Below are positions 43,276 to 54,099 of a stretch of DNA of 64,000 nt, one piece after another. The DNA comes from Conchocele bisecta (lineage: Eukaryota > Mollusca > Bivalvia > Lucinida > Thyasiridae). The translations under genes and the position numbers were made by a program. Each line of letters opens with the position of its first letter. Within the stretch, counting starts at the first letter, position 1. The notes beneath the pieces were generated by a model. It had not been told where the DNA came from, made no database searches, and worked only from the letters and a program-made list of their open reading frames with translations. The stretch covers positions 219,035,679 through 219,099,678 of the forward strand of contig CM055265.1 of assembly GCA_029237695.1 (NCBI GenBank), in the 5' to 3' direction.

Positions 43276-44489
43276 TAGAAAAGGCGGGTTCACTTCTCGT
43301 GACGCCGCGGACTCGGTATTGAATAGGTACATTCTACAATGTAAAACAGTATGTCTTTGTGCCGATAACGTTTTTTACAATATATACCGATTTTGAACGT
43401 AGCTACATGTTAAAGGGCGATTAACAAATACAACGAGCAGTCTGGTATCAGACGCAGTTATTGTCACATTATAGGGGTGCCTTTAATTTATCTTCAATCC
43501 AGGTAACGCATGCATGGTTTACTGAGAGACGGCGGTATTCTGTGCCCAACAAGTTGTAATATTAGTATAATAGATATACCTAGTTTCGGGTGAATATGTT
43601 CAACAAAGCTTCGCTATCCCTATACAATAACCCACCTTAATTATAATACGTTTTCAATACAACACAACACAATTCATATGTATTTACTTAAAAGTTTGTA
43701 ATAATCGATTTGCATTTCTAATTAACTATCATACCTTACCGCCTTACAAAGAAATGTATTGAAGCAGACAGCGCGCATAAATTAGTATAATGAGGGATCG
43801 TAGTCAGTTATCTCAGTTTGAAAATGTATTTATAGAGATCCGGTCCTATGCTGTATTTCAGCGTTTATTTCTTACTGAATAGCACAAACACTGAATTTTG
43901 CGAACAAAGTAGACCCAGATCAGACTGCACAGTCTGATCTGAATCTACACTGGTTGCAATAACATTAAAAAGTGTGAAAATATGAATCTGATAAATAATG
44001 TATTCCGAGATAGGCTGCGTAGATACGTAAGATGATCTGTATCAACACTCGTCGAAATCGCTATAATTGCTACTATTCTCAACACATCATGCTACATTCG
44101 CCCCTTTTGACAAACAATAGGACCCTAAACTACACAATTTTAACCGGATTTCTGTAAATAAATTCAACGGGAGATAACTCGCTATGATCACTCATTGGGA
44201 TGTTTTCTATGTGTAACTATTATTTATAGGGTATTGGCCGTATATTATGTTCTGTTCAGACAGTTTACTTTGTCTATGCTGGTTGTCGTAAGATACATAG
44301 CACATACATTTTGATGGAAAATCGATGGTGTGACGAGATATTTTAAAAAAGTTAATAATGAGTAATGATTATTTATTCACTCATACTAACTGTAACCCCA
44401 GTCTACTCTGTTTGTTATATTCAAAGGATAATTATGCTTGAATTCATTTAGCTTATCTTACTGTGTAATATAAACTGCGTATCCATGGT
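43276..44489. other. no gene recognised; family A core hairpin near 43905-43960
   Basis: 'gtagacccagatcagactgc' followed by 'acagtctgatctgaatctac' near 43910-43950 forms a compact palindrome of family A type. The remainder is AT-rich without supported features. Confidence 0.45.
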
Positions 44490-44737
44490 TGTGGCTGCGG
44501 AAAAGGGCCTTATGTGTTATGCGACCAGTGTACACCTGGATCAGCCTGCGCATCCGTGCAGTCGGATTACACTGAACATTGTTCGTCATTTAGTCAATGA
44601 GACTTCTATTATGACTCTATAAGACAATATATGTCAACATCAAGCTGCATGATTGTGCTGGTGGATTAGGAACAGTGTATGGATTGATCAAAGCCATATG
44701 AGCCCCTTTTCTCCAGTCACAACCACATATATAGGCT
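44490..44737. mobile_element. MITE-like family A, copy 4
   Basis: 'ggttgtggctgcggaaaagg' left, 'ttctccagtcacaaccaca' right, GACCAGTGTACACCTGGATC, 'gcgcatccgtgcagtc' and 'acactgaacattgttcgtca' inside. Non-coding. Confidence 0.75.
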
Positions 44738-46957
44738 GAAGTATGATATGCACTAGTCACGTGGTTGTCGCAGTATGAGAATTGTGTTTTACATTTAAGT
44801 GAAGTGAGCTGACGTAAATTATGTCTGATGTTTATATTTTCAGGAAAACATGGTTTGGCAGCACATGGAACGTATTTCTATATGCAATTATTCTGGAGTG
44901 CTGCTAAATCTGTATTTCACGTAGCAGAAATGTATTAAACGGCAGCGGACGAACTGGATCTCCTATTCAACTATCATAAAACATCTCCGAAATTCCATGT
45001 GTATGAAAATACTCGTATGTGCCTATTTAATCCTGTTGTGGATCTCAGACGATAAAGACAGGGACAAATAAATGCCGCTGCGTTTGTAATCCGAAATCAC
45101 CCACTTCGCCTATCTCATTGAATATTTATTTTTATGTACATACATTGTCATTTCGGATATACGTACTTTGACGGTGAATATCATTTTAGTTATATGCACT
45201 AAATATAACTAAAGCATATGTTGCAGAATGTAACGCCCTCACGTGCTTTCGCGTTTCGACTATATCGTGAGGACATTATAAATACGATTTTGCTTTAATC
45301 CGCAAAATCATACATCAGACAACTAAGTCCAACCCAAGTCTAGATCTACATACGTATGGAGATCGAGCACAGCTGGGTTAGCAAATTTCCTCAAGATATT
45401 TTTGTATATATATTGCAGATAGCTCCCGCCCACATGTACTTGTACAACATTATTGCTATTACATCATTTACTCTCCCCGCCGCCCCGCTCCCCCACCCAC
45501 ACATCGATTATCTTCCCGTGGACAGCTGTTGATGACGGGGCTACTACGAACGGACGCGTTCAGCCAGTATAGAATCGGTGAATTAATGTCGAAACCAGTG
45601 TGGCCATTGATCGGACTGCGTGGTCGCGTAGCCTGATCCGGAACTAGACTTGTTGAGCACGTTGTGTTTTCATGGTCTAGGTCATCGACCCATACCTTAT
45701 GCCAGTATATACAGAAGCTTAGCCATGCTACATGTAATGTCATTGCATTTATGTATCATCTTCATGCTATATGAGTGTTGATAATGTGTCGTTTTGTTTT
45801 GTCCTGTATTCGTCTGTTACTATCTGATGGCAGTGAAGGATATATGACTCTACAACTCTACATTCAAGGTCACCGTTCCGCTGGAACCTCAAATTGTACA
45901 AGCATTTGGAATTGATGATTATTTGTTTAGGTATATTTACATATGGATGTTTTATATTGAACAAGCACAAGCACAATATATGACATTGCTGGCTCACCAG
46001 CTGTGATTTTCTATCTTCATAACTTCGGGTTCGCGCGGGAGGGTTACTTTTTGTGGACTTTATGCGACTCTCTTTGCTTGATCTGGACCTACACTGTTTG
46101 CTAGATTATTCCTTCACTGGTATTTGATGAGTGCTATTGACACCAACTTAAACGATATATGTATGTATGCAAGCTAGATGACTGCCTTCATGGCGAGCAT
46201 GTATACAACCTGGCCTGGGTTATTTTATTTTGTTTGAATCTGGTATGAGTAAGCTACATAACACACTATATGTTCACATTTATGTCATGTTTTCTCCATT
46301 GTCGACCGAAATGTAAATGTAATGATTTAAATAACACCTTCGAACGTTTGATACCGCCGTGTTCACTGATCAGACTGCGCAGCTGCGCAGTCTGACCAGG
46401 GCCAACGAAGGTCAAACTCCAATGTTTTATATTTCATAATTTGAAATGAAATTTTGCTATCAGGGTCGTTTCTCACTGTGATCATGACGTGGTACTTACA
46501 TGCGTCTATAACATAACTATTTGTATAAAATACATGTACATACATTAGACTTTGCTATCATAGTATTAATTATAAAGCGATTAGTTACAGCCTAAGATAC
46601 ACGCTCTTTGCAAATTCTTAATTTAGTATCTGAATAGTCTCTGCGTTTCATTTATTATACAATGTAAGCTCAGTAGCACATCCACTATTACTCCTCAGTA
46701 TCATGGCATCAGTTACACTTCACGTTTCAAAGTTATTTGTTTGTATTCTGCTATTGTTCTGGATTTATTTTACCACCGTACCCTGGCCCCGGTGCGAAAC
46801 TCACTTTAAAGTTTTTACCAATGTTCTGTTTCATATGATGGCTATTGTTCAATACATGTTATATATCTATGAACTTACATGATGCACACGGATAAATACT
46901 ATTACGTAGCCATCATCGAGTCATTTCGAGTGTTGTTTTCAGTTTAGATTCTTTACG
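44738..46957. other. no supported gene; 24-bp perfect palindrome at 46371-46394
   Basis: CAGACTGCGCAG meets CTGCGCAGTCTG with no spacer at 46371-46394, family A core text. Another family A core occurs at about 45590-45650. A GC-rich minus-strand frame near 45468-45743 has no recognisable domain. 46700-46957 may be 5' sequence of the LINE that follows. Confidence 0.45.
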
Positions 46958-49900
46958 GTGTTCTTCTTTCTTCTGACAATAAGATCTGATACCTGTTCAT
47001 CTTATCCTGCATTGATCTCTACAAGGTTACTTCCAAGTGATACTTATATACGAATTCCATTGACTCGTCATAAATTGACAGTTAGTATGGCACATATTAA
47101 CAACATCATGTTTACGTTGCATCTTCTATCCATCTATTTTACTATAACATTACAAGTTCTCACTTACATCACATGTCATATTCTCCTTTCTGGTGATATC
47201 CACACTGATCCTTGACCAGCTAGCCAGCCATCAAGTCTCTCAAGTTCATCATCATCAACTTTCACTTCAACACCACTAGATCTTTCTAAACATATTTCAT
47301 TTGTTCATTATAATGTTCAAAGTATTGCCTAAAAGGTTGACGTATTGTATGCCGAACTCTGCGACATTGACATTGTGGCTTTTTCTGAAACTTGGCTAAA
47401 TCCTTCAGTGTCTTCTTCCAGCCTCTCGTTTCATTACTTTCAACCACCTGAAAGAAAATACAGGACATGCGATAGTCACGGAGGAGTTATGTTGTACGTC
47501 AAAGACAATTTTCATTATAAGCGACGTTCTGACCTTGAAATGATGGGTACAGAATGCATTTGGATTGAACTTGTTCTCTTAACTAAACACATCTTGTTTG
47601 GCGTATACTACCGCCCGCCAAACACACCATATCAGCACTCGCAAATCACTGACTCGATTCATCTAGCAGTTGATGCAGGAATTAGGAACATTGTCATTAC
47701 TGGCGACTTCAATATTAACATGGCAAATTTTCTACAAGCTAAGAAAATTGATGACTTGTGTCAGATGTTTTCTTTATCACAATGTATCACAGAACATACA
47801 CACTATACAGACAATTCTTCTTCGTTAATCGATATCATTCTTACATCGAATCCAGATATAATTTCATCATATGGTGTATCTGACCCATTATTAGAACAAA
47901 ATCTCCGTTACCACTGTCCTATTTATGGATTATTTAACCTGAATAAACGTAAAAACAGATCCTTTAAAAGACATGTGTGGATCTATGATAAAGGTAACTA
48001 TCCCCTCCTTAGATAGAAAACAGCTGATATCGATTGGCACTCATTGAAAAGCGAATACCTTGATATATATTCTGACAACATAACATCGAACATTCTCGCT
48101 ATATCTAAAATGTGCATCCCAAACAGAGAAGTAACAATTATGCAGGATAACCCACCATGGATAACTACCGAAATTTGTAGGTGTATCAGGAAGCGTAAAA
48201 GATCATATAGAAAGGCAAAACGTAGTGGCCTTGATAGTGACTGGCATATTTTTAAACAGCTTAGAAATAAAACAACATCGTTGATAAAGAAAGCCAAAGC
48301 ATTATAAATATCTAAATGAGAAGAATCTCTGAAATCTGCTGATACATTTTCCAAATCTTGGTGGACAACTTTACAAGCGTTCATTAAACCTTCCTCATCT
48401 GCATCTATTCCTCCATTACAATCAGGTGAAGACGTTATGTCTGATGGATATATAAAAGCTAACTTGCTTAATAACTTTTTCAGAGACCAAACCTTACTTG
48501 ACTATTCTGCGGCTCCAAGGCTCCCCGTTTTACGCGATATGTTACATTTACAGTTAGAAAGCATTTCCATCACACCGGAAGACGCATCAGCCGTTCTAAA
48601 GGATCTGCCAACAGGCAAAGCATGTGGTCCGGATGCAGTAAACAATAAAATCCTCCGCGAACTTTCATCTCAACTATCTGTTCCTCTTTGTGATGTGTTC
48701 AATGCCTCTCTGGTGTCCTCTTACTTTGCTGATTCATTGACAAAAGCCAATGTTGTACCTTTGTTCAAATCCGGTGATCCTTCAATGGTCAATACCTATC
48801 GTCCCATATCGTTGCTTAGCACTCTTGGTAAAGTTTTTGAAAATATAGTATTTACACGCCTTTACAATTATCTTCATGAGCATCATCTCCTTACTCCTCT
48901 ACAATCTGGTTTTGTTCCTGGTGATTCAACTGTCAACCAATTAACATATCTTTACACTGTATTTTCTGAAGCAGTCGATTCCGGCAAAGAAATTCGTGCT
49001 GTGTTTTGTGATATAAGTAAGGCTTTTTATCGTGTATGGCATAAAGGTTTACCGTTCAAATTACAATCCTTTTGTATCTCAGGTTGTTTTCTTAACTGGT
49101 TCTCTTCATATCTATTCCATAGGAGACACAGAGTAGTATTACCCGGAGTTCATTCACCGTGGACGGAAATAAAGGCTGGTGTTCCGCAGGGTTCCATCTT
49201 GGGACCACTTGTATTCTTGGTCTATATTAATGATATAGTCTATGACATAGGTGGCAATATACGATTATTCGCTGACGACACTAGTCTCTCTGTTGTTGTT
49301 GAATATCCAGATGTAGCAGCGCGCACTTTAAACTCAGATCTTAGTACTATTTCTAACTGGGCGAAGAAATGGTTGGTAACTTTTAACCCAAAGAAAACCG
49401 AAACTATCACATTTTCTCGCAAAAAACACGTACAGTCCATCCGTCAATCTATATGGCAGGCGAAACTATCGCAGATGTAAATTGTCATAAACGTCTTGGT
49501 CTTTTTTTATCCAGCAATCTTAAATGGCACCAGCACATTGCGTATATAAGGACCAAAGCTTTGGCTAGAATAAACATAATGCGGCAACTGAAATTTCGTC
49601 TCCACAGAGATGCTCTGGAAATCATTTATATCTCTTTCATACGCCAGATCATTGAATATGCTGATGTAATCTATGATAACTGCACGAGCTCTGAGAAGGA
49701 CAAACTTGAGAAACTACAACAAGAAGCTGCTCGTATCGTTACTGGTACCACAACACTTGTATCTATTCAGAAACTAATCTATGAGGTAGGGTGGGAGACA
49801 CTGGAAAGCAGACGACGTACGCATAAGTTAATTTTATTTTTTAAAATGCATGCTAAATTCTAGTCGTGAAAACGTACCGAAACACTTTTTGTTTGGCGAA

Positions 49901-50206
49901 TGTAAATTTAAGGTACTTCTGGCTAGACTAACGACAAATTGTAATTCCCTTTCTCATGATTTGTTTTCCAAAAACATAGTTGACTCACCAAGCTGTACTT
50001 GTGGTCAAATAGGGACGACCCGACACTGCTTCTTCCATTGCAATAATTATAATCACATTAGACCAACACTGTTTGATAACATATCCAGATATTTTACGCT
50101 GTCACTGGAAGTAATCTTGAACGGAAATCCAGCGTTGTCATTTGAAGATAATTCGTCAATATTTTCTGCTGTTTTCGTATATATTGAAATATCCAAACGT
50201 TTCTGA
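46958..50206 (+). pseudogene. CR1/L2-like LINE, ORF2 (endonuclease-RT), recently decayed
   Basis: One reading frame runs from 46958 to 49480 with five stops only (47213 TGA, 47330 TAA, 48014 TAG, 48305 TAA, 48317 TGA). The N-terminus is hydrophobic and ends SGDIHTDP-stop-P, where a 2A-like ...PGP would be expected. Endonuclease motifs: 'FSETWL', 'GVYYRPPN', 'VITGDFNIN', 'SSSLIDIILTS', and 'RYHCPIYG' where the usual D-H pair is Y-H (47909-47914). The RT has 'TGKACGPDAVN', 'VNTYRPISLLS', 'FCDISKAFYRVW', 'AGVPQGSILGPL' and an intact LFADDTS (49265-49285). A frameshift lies near 49440. The frame then continues from 49453. Near 49860 about 80 codons seem missing compared with the 25.7-kb LINE. The C-terminus holds C-x-C-x7-H-x3-C (SCTCGQIG..HCFFHC), stop at 50206. 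Not autonomous. Confidence 0.92.
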
Positions 50207-50744
50207 ATACCGTCTAGCTTAGAAGCCTGATTGCTTCCAAATATGTAAAATGTTGTTTGTCTCGTTTCCCTTGCATTTTATTTTTCAATCACTTTGTTTG
50301 TGTATCTGCAAACTTTTATTTGTCCCTTTTTCTTTTTCTTTCCTTTCGTATTTTTTTTATTTTTACCATACCAGTATGCCACTCTCTCATTTTCTCCTGC
50401 TAAGTCAGTTATACAATCGGTAGATGTAACATCTTTATTTTTGATGGTAAGTTACCAGAGAAACAAGTTGCTTTGTTTTGACTGATTTGCACATAGCATT
50501 TCTTTCTTAATGAATATAATACAATTAATGTTTGATATTATAACACAGTAAGTAGAAACTTGTATATTTCATACCTCGATGAAAAATACTGGTAGCTTGC
50601 ACTATTTTGCATGCATAGTTAGCCGTGTACACATGTATGAACAATGTAATTTAATCACTTCACAAGTCGCCAATGTAACTGTTGCATAATGTTTTGAAAA
50701 GGATTTCAATAAGTTTGTATAAGCTTTCAATCCAATTCAAACTA
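50207..50744. other. LINE 3' side and AT-rich spacer
   Basis: T-rich text follows the LINE stop. No polyadenylation signal or target duplication could be assigned. No gene is present. Confidence 0.4.
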
Positions 50745-51254
50745 CTATCTATGTACATGTTTGTATGTGAATGCAGTTATTTTGTTGTCGGCATTTTTAG
50801 CCAACTCCTGGGATGAATCAAAATCAACCGGCCTAGGTAAAATGGCCGAAAAGGAAACTTTTATGGAGTATTGCAAATTCCTGATCAAACAAATTAAGTT
50901 ATTCAATGCTGGTGGAAATTCATCGGAAGACAACTTAAACAAATCATTAGTGCCAACATGAATTATTACAAAGTCTGATGAAGCAATTTGGCGCTGCAAA
51001 TATAAATTTTACTTAACTTCATGTCCTAAGCGTCCAAATGCTGCATCAGGGAAAAACTGTAAATCCAGGCCATTAACCCCATGCACGTGTTTACAAATCG
51101 AGTCAGAAATTAGCAGCACTCGTTTGGGTCCTCTAAACAGAAAGGAACAAATTAAAATTCTCTGAGCTGCCATGTGACAAATGTAAAGGCATCGGATGTG
51201 AAATGCCACACTCAACAACAACAACCAGCATAGAGTTAGATCAAAAAGTATCAT
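50745..51254 (-). pseudogene. SGNH-hydrolase-like segment of the DIRS/Ngaro element
   Basis: 'RVLLISDSICKHVHGVNGLD' with 'FFPDAAFGRLGHEV', a stop, then 'SDFVIIHVGTNDLFKLSSDE' and 'SFSAILPRPVDFDSSQELAK'. Block I of SGNH enzymes is GDS; here it is SDS, with the nucleophile Ser kept. Block III GTND is intact. Its function in retroelements is unknown. Confidence 0.8.
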
Positions 51255-51526
51255 CCGATAAACAACTTATGATAGCAACAATGTAAATCATGTTTTATCA
51301 ATAAACAGTATAGTCTCCGGTCTGGATCTACACTGGCCGCACATGAAATGAGGCACCATCCCCCAGCCAAAAGTACACCAGCCAAGTCCAGATAAGTCAA
51401 ATCTAAACCTGGGCAGCCCAGAAGACCACAAACTGATCACAATTAGGCGCCGAAGTGGGAAAGGCCGAAACCATATGCACCACGAGAGGCAAAATACAAA
51501 TACTAAATACTGTGACTGCATAAATG

Positions 51527-51905
51527 GAGCCCCTGGGATCGGCGACCCGTATATAACCCGATCAGCCTGTGCATACGCACAGTCCGATCAGAATCTGCAC
51601 TGTTAACCTCACCGCCAACAAAAACACCCGTCATGATTGTAATAAGCAATATCAATCGTATATGACTAAAGAAGTGTGCCACTTAATCAGGTCACTTTGA
51701 GTCCAGCGCAGACTCAGATCAACATGTGGTTCCGCACAGTCTAATCAGGATCTGCACTGTTCACCACCATACCTACGAAACACTTATCATGATTGTAACT
51801 AGCAATAAATCGTTATCAGACTACAGGATTTTGATACTCGATCAGGAATTACACTGGTCACAAATCCAAAACGCCCCATCTCGTCAGCCACCGCCACACA
51901 TGTCA
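51527..51905. mobile_element. MITE-like family A sequences inside the retroelement
   Basis: Two family A cores lie in tandem: 'cctgtgcatacgcacagtcc' + 'gatcagaatctgcactgtta' and 'gttccgcacagtctaatcag' + 'gatctgcactgttcacca'. The right end is 'acactggtcacaaatccaaa'. They separate recombinase from hydrolase coding text. Confidence 0.75.
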
Positions 51906-52960
51906 TACAATACAATAAGCAAATTCATTCAATATGCGCGTTCATTAATCGCGCAACATCAAGCTTATCAGCAAGAGTGAAGCATAGCTATTTATTATAC
52001 GCATCACTCTTCCAATCGCCCTGATGCTGAATTAAGTCGGACGGTACTCCAGCCTGAAAGGCTAATGTAGCCCCCCCCCCTCCTCGCCGGAAGCTATGCG
52101 TGGAATATTTTGAAGGATCTGAACCTATAGCACTGATTAATGATTTAAGTTTCTTCTGGAACATGGAATACGTAATGGCTTTAGTTTTCGAGGATGAAAA
52201 AAGTGGTTTATGTTTTGCTACCGATGACACTACATGTTGCTTATTTTTACAAGGCTGAGACTGGACACAATATTGAACCGGATTTTAGTAACGATATTTC
52301 TAAAACGCGTTCTCCATACAGCACTGTTTTTGTCCAATTTAAAGAAACAACCCAATTTTCACCTTGATATCTGACATTTTCCCTTAGTAAATACTTGCCA
52401 GATTCATCATTTTTACTTTCAAGAACTAAATTTGATTTACGAGCTAACAAAAAGAAAGCGAACAAAAACAATCACCAATAACAAACATCCAAAATCATCG
52501 AAAAATCCAATTTAGTATGAAATTTCAACAAAATCTGAAGAGTGATAGGTAAAGACTGTCGAATACATTGCGGTTTTAATCTACTCATACCTTTTAAACT
52601 CAAATTCAACAAAAAACTGTTTATGTCAATTTCAATACCTAACATTAAATGCATTGTTCGAACACCACTAATGTAGTTTCTAATGGAATCAACTGAATTA
52701 ATTGACCGACTGAGAAATTGAGCATATAATGACAAAACTTGCGTGGTCATTGGCACTGCACAACAAAAAAAATAACAACAAAACAATAGATAAGATTCCC
52801 ATTGAATCCTCAAGTTCTTTGTAGTACCTGAAGCGTAACCCAATTTTGTTGAAGCTTTCAAATCCGTCCTTAGCTCTGCCAACTGTGATTCTGCAAAAAT
52901 ACAAGTTAAAAACAATATATTGTTTGGAAACGTAAGACGAAAAATTACCAGGTATTGCAA
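51900..52960 (-). pseudogene. tyrosine recombinase of the DIRS/Ngaro element
   Basis: The N-terminal core-binding domain includes 'LKASTKLGYASGTTKNLRIQ' and 'SVDSIRNYISGVRTMHLMLG'. The catalytic domain has LLARKSNLV (first catalytic Arg), 'THSFRRGGGGATLAF' (H-x-x-R) and 'IQHQGDWKSDAY' (H/W then Tyr). The full R...HxxR...W...Y set is therefore visible. Damage: TGA at 52472-52474, a frameshift near 52246, and ten consecutive C on the plus strand at 52071-52080 that lengthen the Gly run after HxxR. Such enzymes integrate circular cDNA intermediates. Confidence 0.9.
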
Positions 52961-52965
52961 AATTT

Positions 52966-53627
52966 AAATAAATATGCCGACATTCTGACCATAATTCTGC
53001 AATAATTCCTTCCTATGGCAGTCATTAATGTTCCACCGACTCAAATGATCTGCTGCACGGTTGTCTACTCCTTAAAGGAAATTTGCCTTCAATTCAAATT
53101 CAAATTTTGCTGCAAGGAAACATATTTCCCTTAAACATGATTGTAAAAATTCGTTTCTTGTGGAGCCCTTGTTAATTACAGCACAGGACGACTGGTTGTC
53201 ACAATACACCACTAGTTTGTGTCCGTTTAACTGTGATGCCCACAATCTTAAACCTACAACTATAGTCAGCAGTTGTAACTGATTTATGGGTAAATGAATT
53301 TCATTTGTTTCCTCCGGGAATTCACAATGATGTGGACATCACACTGTCTGGTTCACCCCATTCATTTAACGACATTAATGATATGCCATTGTACTCGGGC
53401 AGGAATGTATCCCACCACAATAGATCCTTTCTAAAATATTCGGGAATATTGTAGCGTCTCGTATTAGATGTATAAATTTCGCGAAAAAAGCGTAACATCC
53501 GTTGTACAAATATCCTACCCGGTCGGACACACGCACTAACAAAATTTAATTTCCCTAAAAGAGATTGTAACTCTTTTTTAGTGGTTTCTGTTTTCTGCAA
53601 CCACATTTTGGTCCCAGAACAGTTTCA
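52966..53627 (-). pseudogene. RT thumb and RNase H of the DIRS/Ngaro element
   Basis: 'CSGTKMWLQKTETTKKELQS' and 'LLGKLNFVSACVRPGRIFVQ' form the connection typical of DIRS/Ngaro RT ends. A small deletion after 'EPDSVMSTSL' removes the first RNase H strand. The domain continues 'CEFPEETNEIHLPINQLQLL', 'VVYCDNQSSCAVINKGS' and 'VDNRAADHLSRW', carrying two of the usual catalytic acidic positions (YCDN, VDNRAAD). In-frame stop at 53072-53074. Confidence 0.8.
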
Positions 53628-53639
53628 TGTTTAATTACT

Positions 53640-53900
53640 AAACACAATATTTGTTCAATTAGTTAGGGTAATCGCGTGCACCTCTGTGATTTTTGCATGT
53701 AAATTTCGAAGATCTAGTTGGATGTTCCTTAATACATCCCAAAGGAAATCAAAATTGCAACAAATCGCACAGCTCCGAGTCTCTATAATTTGACAAAATA
53801 TTTCGCAATAACGGAACATTTAATTTATCATTGACTCGAATTTTAAATTTTTTACAATTTCGTAATTACATGAGCGTGTAACAAAAACTCTAACCTACTA
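53640..53900 (-). pseudogene. N-terminal fragment of the RT ORF
   Basis: One frame reads 'PLLRNILSNYRDSELCDLLQ', stop, 'FPLGC', 'CKNHRGARDYPN', stop, 'LNKYC'. The NH+GA..YP..I/L.KY pattern precedes the polymerase domain in DIRS-type RT proteins. The text ends abruptly near 53625 where thumb sequence begins, so fingers and palm with the YxDD box are gone. Confidence 0.65.
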
Positions 53901-54099
53901 GCACTCACATTGTCTGTAGCTGTAGCTGAACAGATGCAATCTTTGTGAAATGGACCAAATTTTATCTTATTGCTGGAAGGAGTCTTGGAAATATAATTTG
54001 TTTGCGCGCTTAACATGAATTATGGCAAAAACAACTCCACCATGCTTTTATTCTCTTCAAGGCGCTGTGTGATTTGATGAGAAATGGATCGTCATGCAA

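Noticed and set aside
45468..45743. 91-codon minus-strand frame with Gly-rich end
   Set aside because: Overlaps a family A core and has no recognisable domain or exon signals.
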